Part shown: positions 26,104 through 35,860 of the stretch, in pieces
How positions within the stretch are numbered: position 1 is the first letter of the stretch
Layout: every line of letters starts with the position of its first letter
DNA from: Rhizobium sp. BK399
GTDB taxonomy: Bacteria > Pseudomonadota > Alphaproteobacteria > Rhizobiales > Rhizobiaceae
Direction: 5' to 3'
NCBI RefSeq assembly: GCF_014194695.1
Contig: NZ_JACIAH010000018.1
Location: 49,280-113,279, forward strand
DNA length: 64,000 nucleotides
Translations under genes and position numbers: made by a program
Notes under the pieces: generated by a model
Seen by the model: only the letters and a program-made list of their open reading frames with translations
What the model was told of the DNA's origin: nothing
The model's database searches: none

Positions 26104-26450
26104 CAAGACGTCCCTCATTGGGTCAGGTTATTGAAGGCAACGAATCAGAGCTTAGTGACTAACCGGGCTTTGGCTAGGCGCAGAAAGACACAGTTTGTAG
26201 CCTTCCTACATTAGCAGTTACCAAAATCGCGTACGCCATCGATGACGAGTGCCCGAGCGCCCAGGTGGGCGACGACGGAGAATGACGATGTCGTGCGCAC
26301 TTAATCACGCGAAACCGCATGGCCGACCATCACGGTTCGTGGGTACCGCTACGTCTTCGAAACAGAGCGTCCAAGACAGGCCCGCGGCGTGTTAGGGTCT
26401 TGTCTCCAGCCGTCGCAAATACCACCGCGAGTTTGATCGTCACTTACGCT
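26104..26450. other. Intergenic region before the organosulfur operon end
   Basis: This 347-base gap holds no convincing gene. The SsuD-like gene ends at 26451 and no terminator hairpin with a T-run was found. The promoter of the small lipoprotein gene should lie just right of 26103. Confidence 0.4.
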
Positions 26451-27521
26451 TCAGCCGCGCAGAAGCGGCAGCAACTGATTTCCCTGCCGTCTGATCTCCG
26501 TGAGGTAAGGCGTGTCGGAGAGCACGAAATGGCTAATGCCGAGATCCTGGTATTTGCGCAACGACTTGGCGACGTCAGCTGCCGAGCCGACCAGCCAGGT
26601 CGTGCCGGCGCCGCCGCCGCCATATTTGCCGGGCGCCGTATAGAGGTTGTCGTCGAGGACGTCGCCTGACCGATGCAGGTCGAACAGCCGCTGCTGGCCG
26701 ACCGCGACTGCCCTGCGGTGATCGCTCCAGCCGGCGCCATTACTGTTCGCCATCTCCGCAACCTTGGCCTCGGCGTCGGTCCACGCCTGCTCGGTCGTGT
26801 CGCGCACCAGTGTCGTGATCCGTAGCCCGAATTCAAGCGGCGGCAGATCCCGGTCGAGTTCGCGGCTCAGCGCCTTCAGGCGGGCGATGCGCTCGCGAAC
26901 ACCGTCGAGCGGCTCGCCCCAGAACAGCTGGACATCCGCCTCGGTGGCAGCGACCCTTTCGGCCGCCTCGGAGGCTCCGCCGAAATAGAGCTTCGGGTGG
27001 CGACGATTTCCGCGAGGCTCGATGCGTGGCACGACGGTCGATTCGGCGACGCCGAAGTGCTCGCCGTCATAGCTGACGTTCTCCTCGGTCCAGAGCCTGC
27101 GGACCAGCCGCATGAATTCCTTGGTGCGGGCGTAGCGTTCTGACTGATCTCCCTCCTGGTCGCCATAAGCGGCGAGATTGTCGAGACCTGAGACGATATT
27201 GACGCGCACGCGGCCGCCGGTGAGATGGTCGAGCGTTGCGGCGGCGGAGGCGAAGTTCGCCGGTCGCCAGTAGCCGGGGCGGATCGCTATCAGCGGCTCG
27301 AACGTCGTCGTGCTCGCCGCAAGTGCTGCGGCAACGGTGAAGGTATCTGGTCTGCCCCAGCCGGTTCCGATGAGCGCGCCCTTCCATCCGTGCTGTTCAA
27401 GTGCTCGGGCGTGCTCCGTCAGCGTGGAAAGGCTGTTGTGATTGTCAACGACGGTATCGCCACGGTGTCCCGGCCTCGTGTCATTAGGGATGTACCAAAG
27501 GAATTCGCTGTCTTTGCTCAT
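26451..27521 (-). CDS. SsuD-like alkanesulfonate monooxygenase family protein (LLM class)
   Basis: This 356-residue protein resembles SsuD, the FMNH2-dependent enzyme that splits sulfonates into aldehyde and sulfite. Matching landmarks are IGTGWGRPDTFTVAAALA, IRPGYWRPANFASAAATLDHL, GGRVRVNIVSG, RYARTKEFMRLVRRLW, LYFGGASEAAERVAA, FWGEP, RITTLVRDT and GGGGAGTTWLVG. It is the last gene of a five-gene leftward operon (binding protein, SfnG-like, DszB-like, DszC-like, SsuD-like). No SsuE-type reductase accompanies it. Its substrate may be a sulfonate produced by or parallel to the others. Confidence 0.88.
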   Translation of the reverse strand: MSKDSEFLWYIPNDTRPGHRGDTVVDNHNSLSTLTEHARALEQHGWKGALIGTGWGRPDTFTVAAALAASTTTFEPLIAIRPGYWRPANFASAAATLDHLTGGRVRVNIVSGLDNLAAYGDQEGDQSERYARTKEFMRLVRRLWTEENVSYDGEHFGVAESTVVPRIEPRGNRRHPKLYFGGASEAAERVAATEADVQLFWGEPLDGVRERIARLKALSRELDRDLPPLEFGLRITTLVRDTTEQAWTDAEAKVAEMANSNGAGWSDHRRAVAVGQQRLFDLHRSGDVLDDNLYTAPGKYGGGGAGTTWLVGSAADVAKSLRKYQDLGISHFVLSDTPYLTEIRRQGNQLLPLLRG

Positions 27522-27572
27522 GGTTAGCCTGCATTTGTGAATCCGACCCGTGAACTCGTGGCCACGTCCCCG

Positions 27573-28727
27573 CTATCGTGATGCGAGGCGAGCAAGCGCA
27601 TTACGGGCGGCGATGGTGCGGATCATGTGGCTCTGCGGGGCATGGGAGCGCGCCGTGATGGCATCGCGATGGTGGCGCTCCAGCTGGAAGTCGCGATTGA
27701 GGCCGGGATTGCCGGCAAGCTCAAGCGCGAGGCTGGTGATCGCGACCGCGTTGTCGATGACCACATGGCGGACATGCATGCCATCCATTCCCACAGCCCT
27801 GCCGGCATCAACGTCTTCGCCGAGAGAGCGGAGCAAGCGGGCATTGGTGGCGAGCCGGACTTCGATTTCTCCAAGGCCATCCTGAATGCGGGGAACGGTC
27901 GAGAGCGGAGCGCCCAGGCTTGCCGGTGAATGGTGGGCGGCGAAGGTTAGCACGCGGTCGCGCGCCGAAAGCGCAACGCCGTGGTAAACTGCTGATATCA
28001 GCGAGAAGAAGAAGGCAGTTGCATGTTCCTCGCGGCGCAGCGGCTCGGAAGCCGGCTGGGCTTCGATGATGTCTTCGAGTGGAACGGCGACATTGTCGAG
28101 GATGATGTCGTCGCTAGCGGTTGCATGCATGCCGGCGGCGTTCCATGCCTTTTCGATACGCAGGCCGGGGCTGTCCGTGGGAACGAGGAAGGACGCCAGA
28201 CGCGGTTCGTCCTCGTCGGTCAGCGCCAGCAGCGCGACCCATTTGAGCACCGGGATGCCGGTCACGTAGCTCTTGTGGCCGCTGATGCGCCAGACGTTGC
28301 CGTCGCGGCGCGCGACGGTTTCCGGCAGTGCGCCGTGGGCGGGCGAGCCGATACGAGGCTCCGCCTGGGCGGCATTGATCAGGGCGGGACCCGAACGGTT
28401 GGCTGTGAGTACCCGCTCCGAAAGGTGGGCCGGCCACTTTGCGAAGCGGCGCAGGACATAGTGGCTGTTGTAGTGCATGGCAAGCACGAGCGCGGTCGAG
28501 GGTTCGCCGCGCGCGATTTCGCTGATCACGGCTTGCGCCTCCGCAAGCCCGCCGCCGTGCCCACCATGCTCGGGAGCGGTTACCAGACCAAGCAGGCCGG
28601 CTTCGAAGAGACGCGTGAAGTTCTCGAACGGGAATTCCCCCGTTGCGTCATGGTGAGCGGCACGTTCGGCGAAATCGACGGCGAGACGCCGTGCCTTGTC
28701 GACCGGGTCGATGTTTTCCTGAAGCAT
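27573..28727 (-). CDS. DszC/SfnC-like flavin monooxygenase of acyl-CoA dehydrogenase fold
   Basis: This 384-residue protein has the acyl-CoA dehydrogenase fold but belongs to the group that works as FMNH2-dependent oxygenases on organosulfur compounds (DszC, SfnC, SfnB). N-terminal helices (AARRL... FENFTRLFEAGLLGLVTAPEHGGHGG), the central WRISGHKSYVTG segment and a C-terminal helical bundle are seen. The catalytic glutamate of true acyl-CoA dehydrogenases was not identified, and no CoA-pathway genes surround it. The start at 28727 was preferred to an extended N-terminus of 24 Arg-rich residues. It lies 20 bases downstream of the desulfinase gene. Confidence 0.82.
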   Translation of the reverse strand: MLQENIDPVDKARRLAVDFAERAAHHDATGEFPFENFTRLFEAGLLGLVTAPEHGGHGGGLAEAQAVISEIARGEPSTALVLAMHYNSHYVLRRFAKWPAHLSERVLTANRSGPALINAAQAEPRIGSPAHGALPETVARRDGNVWRISGHKSYVTGIPVLKWVALLALTDEDEPRLASFLVPTDSPGLRIEKAWNAAGMHATASDDIILDNVAVPLEDIIEAQPASEPLRREEHATAFFFSLISAVYHGVALSARDRVLTFAAHHSPASLGAPLSTVPRIQDGLGEIEVRLATNARLLRSLGEDVDAGRAVGMDGMHVRHVVIDNAVAITSLALELAGNPGLNRDFQLERHHRDAITARSHAPQSHMIRTIAARNALARLASR

Positions 28728-28747
28728 GGTGCTATTGGTCTCCCTGT

Positions 28748-29785
28748 TCAGGCCACGGCGCGCCTGAAGAAGACGTCGATGTGGCGGCGATCCACCCAAT
28801 CGGCAATGTCGAAATCGGCGGCGAGGAAACCGAAATCGCGCAGGAAATCCTTGTAGTGGCCGATCGCGTCCACCAGTTCGGGCTGCAGCCCAAGGCCCAG
28901 GTGCTTATGGATGTCAGGACCATTGGCGGCGAGAACCTGTTCTTCCGTGGCGCCCGCCTCGCGGGCGACGAAGCGCCTCGTTTCCTCGGGATGCGCTTCG
29001 GCCCATGCGCTAGCCTTGAAGATCGATTCCAGCAGGCGGCTGACGAGATCCGGCCGCTCGTCGGCTAGCAGTTCGTCCACCGTCAGGACGCGCGGCGAGC
29101 CAGAATTGATGCGGATCTTCGGATCGGGATGAAAGCCGAACTCTGCCACCTCAACGGCACCGATGAGGTTGGCGACATTGATACCGGCCGTACCCTTCAC
29201 ATAGATGGCGTCGATGTCACCGCGAATGAGAGCCGCGACCTCCTCGCCATAGGCCTGCCGACGCTTCAGACCGAAGAGGGACGGGCCTTCCTGCGTCGAG
29301 AGCACCGAGTCTGACAGCGCGATGTCGATGATCTCGACTTCGTCGAGCGCCAGGCCTTCCAGCGACAGCGCCGAAAGCAGCCCCTTCAATGCGGTGGCGC
29401 GCATGAAATCGACGATGCCTTCCGGTCGGCGGGCGATGCCGAAGCGGCGCCCTTTCAGATCCTTCGTGGTCTTTATGCCGGTTTCCGGTAGGGTGATGAT
29501 CGCCTGGAACTCGTCGGTCCAGGTGATGCCGATGAGGCGCGTCTTGCGCCCCTCCGAGCGTGCCCGGATTGGTGGAACGTTGCCGCCGTGACGGAACGAC
29601 CAGTCGAGCGTGTGGTTGAAATGGCTCTGGCGGATATTGCGGTCGGGTGAATCGATGATCGATTTCAGCGTCACGCCGTCCTTGCGGAAGTTTTCCTCGA
29701 GATAGCCGAGCTGCGCAGCAAGGCCGACGGGCGTCGGCACCGGGCAGCGCGTGTACCAGATTTCGGAAATGGCATTACTTGTCAT
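28748..29785 (-). CDS. DszB-family sulfinate desulfinase
   Basis: This 345-residue protein would usually be called a nitrate/sulfonate-type binding protein, but it has no signal peptide and matches DszB, the desulfinase that removes sulfite from 2'-hydroxybiphenyl-2-sulfinate. YTRCPVP places Cys14 where DszB has catalytic Cys27 (YSNCPVP). His55 in SHFNH and Arg65 in FRHGG keep the 10-residue spacing of DszB His60 and Arg70, and GGNVPPI matches GGEIPPL. GRRFGIAR, DAIYVKG and RPDLVSRLLES follow as in DszB. Neighbours on both sides are DszA/SfnG- and DszC-type enzymes, so it probably releases sulfite from a sulfinate. The real substrate is unknown. Confidence 0.83.
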   Translation of the reverse strand: MTSNAISEIWYTRCPVPTPVGLAAQLGYLEENFRKDGVTLKSIIDSPDRNIRQSHFNHTLDWSFRHGGNVPPIRARSEGRKTRLIGITWTDEFQAIITLPETGIKTTKDLKGRRFGIARRPEGIVDFMRATALKGLLSALSLEGLALDEVEIIDIALSDSVLSTQEGPSLFGLKRRQAYGEEVAALIRGDIDAIYVKGTAGINVANLIGAVEVAEFGFHPDPKIRINSGSPRVLTVDELLADERPDLVSRLLESIFKASAWAEAHPEETRRFVAREAGATEEQVLAANGPDIHKHLGLGLQPELVDAIGHYKDFLRDFGFLAADFDIADWVDRRHIDVFFRRAVA

Positions 29786-29796
29786 GGTGCTTCTCC

Positions 29797-30975
29797 TCAG
29801 TGGCGCAGGCCGGCTTGCTTCATCAGGGGCAGGACGTCGGTGCCGAAGAATTCGAGATCGTCACGGAAGTCGAAGAAGCTGAGTTGCAGACCATCGACGC
29901 CGGCCTCCTTCAGCTTGACGAACTGATCGACCACCTGCTCGGGCGAGCCGATGACGCGGATGTTGCCGCCGATAGGGCGGTAGGGATCCTGCGGGTCGCG
30001 ACCCTTCCAGGCCTGGGCATCCGAGTTCAGTGACTGGAAGCCTTGTGGCGAACGCTGGTCAGCATGGGCGACGATGCGGTCGGCGAGCTCCCAGGCCTCC
30101 TTCTCCGTCGGCCGGCAGATCACCATCGGGTTCAACAATGTACGCACTGTACGCCCGACGCTGATTGCCGAATCCTTCACCCGCTTCGTATGCGCGGGCA
30201 GCGATTCCAGCGCGCTGTCGATGTCCGCACCGGTCGGGCTGGTGATGAAGACGATATCCGAATAGCGGCCGGCAAAAGCAATGCCGGCGTCCGAACCGGT
30301 GGCGTTGACGAGGATCGGGCGGCCGAAGTTGGGCTTCGGCGTGACGAAGCCGCCGCCGAGCTTCCAACTACTTTCGCCCTCGAAGGAGAAGTTCTCGCTG
30401 TCGCTCCAAAGGCGCTGGACGACCTCGAGGAATTCGGCCGCCAGTTCGTAGCGCTTGTCGTGCTCGATGCGCGGCCAGCCGAACATCTCGTGCTCGACGG
30501 CGCGGTGCCCGGTGACGACGTTGATACCCCAGCGCCCGCCTGTGATGTGGTCGAGCGTCGCGCCGAATTTCGCCAGATGCAGGGGATGCCATGGGCCATA
30601 GAGCACATGTATGGTCGAGATCAGCATGATCTTCCTGGTGAGGCCGGCAAGTGCTGCCGTCGAGACGAAGCTGTCCAGCGCCTGGCCGTCGAAGACGCCG
30701 CCATAGCCGCCCTTCGGCAGCCATTGTGATAGCGCGAAGACGAGATCGAAGCCGAGTTCTTCGGCCTTCAGCGTCAGCGCCTTGTTGTAGTCGAAGCGCC
30801 AGTCGGTCGACCGCTCGAGTGTCGATTGCGTCCAGCCGCCCGCCTGGATCGGCAGGAAGAGACCGAGCAGAACCGGCTGCTTGAGTGCCTGCGAGAGCGG
30901 GCTTTCCGGAAAATCGGTCGGGGCGGAAAAATTCGGCAAGCCGACGATCGAGCCGGGACGATGTTGAATGGACAT
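29797..30975 (-). CDS. LLM-class monooxygenase, SfnG-like (dimethyl sulfone monooxygenase family)
   Basis: This 392-residue FMNH2-dependent monooxygenase is closest in wording to SfnG: RSTDWRFDYNKALTLKAEELGFD, KIMLISTIHVLYGPWHPLHLAKFGATLDHITGGRWGIN (shown in part), EHDKRYELAAEFLEVVQRLW and GRPILVNATGSDAG. SfnG splits dimethyl sulfone into methanesulfinate and formaldehyde; RutA (pyrimidine oxidation) is a related alternative. The ATG at 30975 has GGGAGAAC upstream; the longer frame is Arg-rich and unlikely. It lies 11 bases ahead of the desulfinase gene, suggesting the sulfinate it forms goes to that enzyme. Confidence 0.85.
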   Translation of the reverse strand: MSIQHRPGSIVGLPNFSAPTDFPESPLSQALKQPVLLGLFLPIQAGGWTQSTLERSTDWRFDYNKALTLKAEELGFDLVFALSQWLPKGGYGGVFDGQALDSFVSTAALAGLTRKIMLISTIHVLYGPWHPLHLAKFGATLDHITGGRWGINVVTGHRAVEHEMFGWPRIEHDKRYELAAEFLEVVQRLWSDSENFSFEGESSWKLGGGFVTPKPNFGRPILVNATGSDAGIAFAGRYSDIVFITSPTGADIDSALESLPAHTKRVKDSAISVGRTVRTLLNPMVICRPTEKEAWELADRIVAHADQRSPQGFQSLNSDAQAWKGRDPQDPYRPIGGNIRVIGSPEQVVDQFVKLKEAGVDGLQLSFFDFRDDLEFFGTDVLPLMKQAGLRH

Positions 30976-30998
30976 GGTTGTTCTCCCGTTTCTCCGGC

Positions 30999-32606
30999 TC
31001 AGGACGCTGCGACGTAGGCAAAGGCAAGGCTGCCCGCGATGCCTTCGCCGCCGATCGTGTGGTCGGAGATGCGCTTGTTGTAGATCGTCAGTTCCGGCTG
31101 GCTGACGACGTCGATCGCCGGAACATCCTCGACGAGGATCTGCTGGATCTGGCGCCACTGCTCGACGCGCTTTGCCGGGTCGACCTCGATGGCGGCGGCC
31201 TCGAGCAGTTCATCGACCTTGGGGTTGCTGTAGGCAGCGCCGTTCGAGAAGGGGACGCCCGGCTTGAAGTTCTTGCTCCAGTAGAGGCGCTGGACGCCGA
31301 CCGTTGGATCGAAGAGATTGCTCATGCCTTCGAATGCGAAGTCGAAATCGCGGTCCGTGTAGATCCGCTTCGTGTAGGTCGCGAAATCCTGGCTGCGGAC
31401 CTTCGCATCAATGCCGACCTTGGCAAGCGCCTGGCGGATATATTCCGAACCCCGCGGATAGGTTTCGCCACTCGGCACGAAGTCGAGATTGATGCGGGCG
31501 CGGATGCCGTCGGCGCCGCGCGGGTAACCGGCTTCGTCGAGAAGCTTCTCGGCGGCGGCGAGATCGATCGGGTATGTCTTGAGATCCGGCACAAACCACT
31601 TCGCAAGGTTCGGATTGATCGGGCCGGGGATGGCTGCGCCATAGCCATAGTTGATGGTGTTGAGAATGACGTTGCGATCAATGACGTGCGCAAAGGCGCG
31701 ACGTACCCTCACGTCCTTGAAGAACGGGCGCTCGAGGTTGAATTCGATGCGGCTGACGCCGTTCTGGTATTGGTAGCCCTTGGTCTCGAAGGCCAGCCCT
31801 TCGGCGCTCTGTAGCCGTTCGAGATCGCTGAGCGGTACGGGTGTCGAGGGTGCGAGATCGATTTCGCCGGTCTCGATCGCAATCGAGCGAGCGGCGGCAT
31901 CCGGGATGAAGCGGATGATCAGTTGGTCGAGATAGGGGCGAGGCTGATCCCAGTAATCAGGGTTGCGCTCATAGACGATGTGGCTGCCGCGCACCCATTC
32001 CTTGAACTTGAAAGGACCGGTTCCGATTGGCGCGAGATTGGCCGGATTTTCCGCGACCTTGGTGCCTTCATAGATATGGCGTGGCACGATCGGTGTTTCC
32101 GAGGCGGCAAGCGCGGTGATCAGATAGGGCGCGGGCTTGGAAAGCTTCAGGACGGCCGTCTGCGCGTCGGGCGTTTCAATATCGACCAGATTGAGGAAGG
32201 TGTTGCGGCCACGCGGGTGCACTTCCTTCAGGGTCTTGATTGAGAAGGCAACGTCGGCGGAAGTGAAGGGGTGCCCGTCATGCCATTTCACGCCGTCGCG
32301 CAGCTTGAAGGTATAGGTCAGTCCGTCAGGGCTGACAGTCCACTCCCTGGCCAGCAGCGGCTTCGGATTGAGATCGAAGTCGTAGGTGAGAAGGCCTTCC
32401 GTGGTCTTCGGTGAGACATAGACCGCGTTATAAGCCGTATGGGCGATCGTCGTCAGGACGGGCGGCTCGGCGGCCAGCAGAAGCGTTGCCGTGCCGCCGC
32501 GCGTTGCCGTCGCCGCAAAGGCGGGAAGCCGCGCTGTGGCGGTGACGCCGAGTGCGACCGAGGCCAGAAGAAAGCTGCGGCGCGTGGGTGCGGGAAATAG
32601 TGACAT
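30999..32606 (-). CDS. ABC transporter substrate-binding protein, family 5 (DppA/OppA type)
   Basis: This 535-residue periplasmic binding protein heads the leftward organosulfur operon. A Tat-like signal (TRRSFLLAS) precedes a hydrophobic stretch ending at PAFA. RDGVKWHDGHPFTSADVAFS is the family-5 signature, followed by GTGPFKFKEW and RNPDYWD. The ATG at 32606 was chosen because GAGGG lies nine bases upstream; a TTG three codons earlier is possible. It is divergent from DppBCDF-type permease genes, which it probably serves. Family 5 proteins carry peptides, glutathione, nickel and also small organosulfur compounds, so the ligand is open. Confidence 0.88.
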   Translation of the reverse strand: MSLFPAPTRRSFLLASVALGVTATARLPAFAATATRGGTATLLLAAEPPVLTTIAHTAYNAVYVSPKTTEGLLTYDFDLNPKPLLAREWTVSPDGLTYTFKLRDGVKWHDGHPFTSADVAFSIKTLKEVHPRGRNTFLNLVDIETPDAQTAVLKLSKPAPYLITALAASETPIVPRHIYEGTKVAENPANLAPIGTGPFKFKEWVRGSHIVYERNPDYWDQPRPYLDQLIIRFIPDAAARSIAIETGEIDLAPSTPVPLSDLERLQSAEGLAFETKGYQYQNGVSRIEFNLERPFFKDVRVRRAFAHVIDRNVILNTINYGYGAAIPGPINPNLAKWFVPDLKTYPIDLAAAEKLLDEAGYPRGADGIRARINLDFVPSGETYPRGSEYIRQALAKVGIDAKVRSQDFATYTKRIYTDRDFDFAFEGMSNLFDPTVGVQRLYWSKNFKPGVPFSNGAAYSNPKVDELLEAAAIEVDPAKRVEQWRQIQQILVEDVPAIDVVSQPELTIYNKRISDHTIGGEGIAGSLAFAYVAAS

Positions 32607-32880
32607 CTTGTTCAACCCTCATGATCCAGGGGCCGTCACGGCCCGCTTCTGTGTCATTCCGCGGATCGAGCCTGCCTTAGAGATTTTTGCCCCGTGACTG
32701 CTTTGAAGTGGGACAAAAACCTACTCAGTGTCGATATGCGGTATCATATTTCTAAAAGAACGCTAAAGCACGTATTCGTTGGAATTATTTACCAATATGG
32801 ATTTGACAAAACCCACAGAATTAGTCAACTACTAAGCGACGAGACGAGGTGAATTCTTTTCAGATCGCGAGGTGGGGCAC
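32607..32880. promoter_or_regulatory. Divergent control region of the two organosulfur operons
   Basis: These 274 bases separate the leftward binding-protein operon and the rightward dppB operon. The middle (about 32700-32850) is notably AT-rich compared with its surroundings. TTGACA at 32803-32808 with CAACTA at 32826-32831 (17-base spacing) is a possible rightward promoter. No LysR-type box like the one noted at the other two binding-protein genes was found. Confidence 0.45.
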
Positions 32881-33870
32881 ATGTCGGCTTACAGGCGGAT
32901 AGGTCGAACGATCAGCAGGACGATCATTCAGGCCGTGCCCACAATGCTCGGGATTGTCATCCTCAATTTCTTCCTGCTGAAGCTGGCACCCGGCGATGCG
33001 GCCGATGTGATGGCGGCGGAATCCGGCTCGGCCACGGTCGAGACGATGGCAGCACTGCGCGAGCGCTTCGGGCTCGATAACCCGATCCTCGTTCAGCTTG
33101 CCAACTATCTGAACAACCTCGCGCATTTCAGCCTTGGCTTTTCGCCGCGCTACGGCTTGCCGGTCGCCGATCTGATCGGCCAGCGGCTACCCGGCACGCT
33201 CGTGCTCATGGTGGCGGCACTGGCGATCGCAATTGCCGTTGGACTGCTGCTCGGTTCGCTGATGGCCGCCTTTTCCGGGCGCCTTCCGGATCGTATCATT
33301 TCCGTCGTCTCGTTGCTCTTCTATTCTATCCCCGGCTTCTGGATTGGCCTGATGCTGATCCTGCTCTTCTCGGTCAAGCTTGGATGGCTGCCGAGCGGCG
33401 GAGACAGCACGATTGGCTCGCGGCTGACAGGGCTCCCGGCACTGCTCGACAGGGCGCGCTACATGGTGCTGCCAGCAACATCTCTCGCGCTTTTCTATCT
33501 GGCGATCTATGCCCGCCTGACGCGCGCCTCGATGCTGGAAGTCAAATCGCAGGATTTTGTGCGCACCGCGCGCGCCAAGGGTGTCTCACCTTTCGTGCTG
33601 ACGACGCGACACGTCCTTCGCAACGCCCTGATCCCGATCACCACCATGGCCGGCATGCACTTTGGCGGCATGCTGGGCGGTGCGGTCGTGGTCGAGACCG
33701 TCTATAGCTGGCCCGGCCTCGGGCGCCTTGCCTTCGAAGCCGTCATGGCCCGCGATTTCAGCGTGCTGCTCGGCATTCTCCTCCTGTCTTCCTTCCTCGT
33801 GATCGTCGCCAATGCCGCCGTCGACCTGCTGCAGGCGTGGATCGATCCCCGAATTGGAGCAAGCCGATGA
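32881..33870 (+). CDS. ABC transporter permease, DppB family
   Basis: This 329-residue inner-membrane permease is the first of a dppBCDF-type set. ILNFFLLKLAPGDAAD in the first span and periplasmic loop, GRLPDRIISVVSLLFYSIPGFWIGL, and the EAA loop VRTARAKGVSPFVLTTRHVLRNALIP are family marks. Six membrane spans are likely. Start 32881 has a GAGGTGGGG site upstream. It overlaps the next permease by ATGA. Confidence 0.92.
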   Translation: MSAYRRIGRTISRTIIQAVPTMLGIVILNFFLLKLAPGDAADVMAAESGSATVETMAALRERFGLDNPILVQLANYLNNLAHFSLGFSPRYGLPVADLIGQRLPGTLVLMVAALAIAIAVGLLLGSLMAAFSGRLPDRIISVVSLLFYSIPGFWIGLMLILLFSVKLGWLPSGGDSTIGSRLTGLPALLDRARYMVLPATSLALFYLAIYARLTRASMLEVKSQDFVRTARAKGVSPFVLTTRHVLRNALIPITTMAGMHFGGMLGGAVVVETVYSWPGLGRLAFEAVMARDFSVLLGILLLSSFLVIVANAAVDLLQAWIDPRIGASR

Positions 33871-34867
33871 ACAGTCAAAAACTTGGAACACTGGCCGGCC
33901 AGGCGATCGACTTCGCGCCGCAGACAAAGGTCGAGCGCGATCAAGCAGCACCGGAAGCGCCCAAGCCGCGCTGGACACACATCCACGCCCCAGACGTCCG
34001 CGCTTCGGTTTCGGGTACGGCGTGGCGCGGCATGCGCCGGGAGTTGAAAGTCTTTCTCGGCAACTACAATGCACTGTTTGGTACAGGCATTCTGCTGCTC
34101 GTTGCCCTGTCGGCCTTGTTGGCGCCGCTTGTCTTTCCCGGTGACCCGCTCGAGATGGTGGCGCGACCCTTCCTGTGGCCCGGTCAGAACCCTGCCTATC
34201 CGCTTGGTACGGATTCCATGGGCCGCAATGTGCTTGCCGGTATCGTTCACGGCGCCCGGATATCGCTGACCGTCGGGCTCGCGGCCACCGCGCTCGGCTT
34301 GACGGTGGGGATCGCCATGGGCGCCGTCGCCGGCTATTTCGGTGGTCTGATCGACGACGTGCTGGTCAAGTTCATCGAGATCTTCCAGACCATTCCTAGC
34401 TTCGTGCTGCTCGTCGTTCTCGTGGCGATCGCCCAACCGACGACAGGGACCGTGACCATCGCCATTGCGATCGTCTCCTGGCCAACGGTGGCGCGGCTGA
34501 CGCGCGCGGAATTCCGAGCCATTCGCGAGAAGGATTATGTTCAGGCTGCCCGTAGCCTCGGCTTTGGTCATGCTCGCATCATCTTCCGCGAGATCCTTCC
34601 CAATGCGCTGCCGCCGCTGATCGTCACGTCGTCGGTGATGGTGGCAAGCGCCATCCTGATGGAATCGGCGCTCTCCTTCATGGGGCTTGGCGATCCCAAC
34701 CGCGTTTCCTGGGGTTCGATGATCGGCGCCGGGCGCGATGTCATCCGCACCGCCTGGTACCTGACGGCGCTGCCCGGTCTTGCGATCGTCTTCACCGTGC
34801 TCTCGCTCAACCTGATTGGCGATGGTCTGAACGATGCGCTGAACCCGCGCTTTTCGGAGGATCGCTG

Positions 34868-34868
<1 letters not shown>
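33867..34868 (+). CDS. ABC transporter permease, DppC family
   Basis: This 333-residue partner permease has an unusually long hydrophilic N-terminus of about 70 residues (Gln/Ala/Pro rich) before the first span GILLLVALSALLAPLVF. The DppC marks follow: LGTDSMGRNVLAGIVHGARISL, IEIFQTIPSFVLLVVLVA and EAA loop VQAARSLGFGHARIIFREILPN. The ATG at 33867 overlaps the dppB stop. The two permeases form the channel; the ATP-binding genes follow at once. Confidence 0.92.

Positions 34869-35840
<972 letters not shown>

Positions 35841-35860
<20 letters not shown>

Noticed and set aside
28748..29785. Call as a periplasmic nitrate/sulfonate-binding protein.
   Set aside because: No signal peptide, and the Cys, His and Arg pattern with spacing fits DszB desulfinase better.
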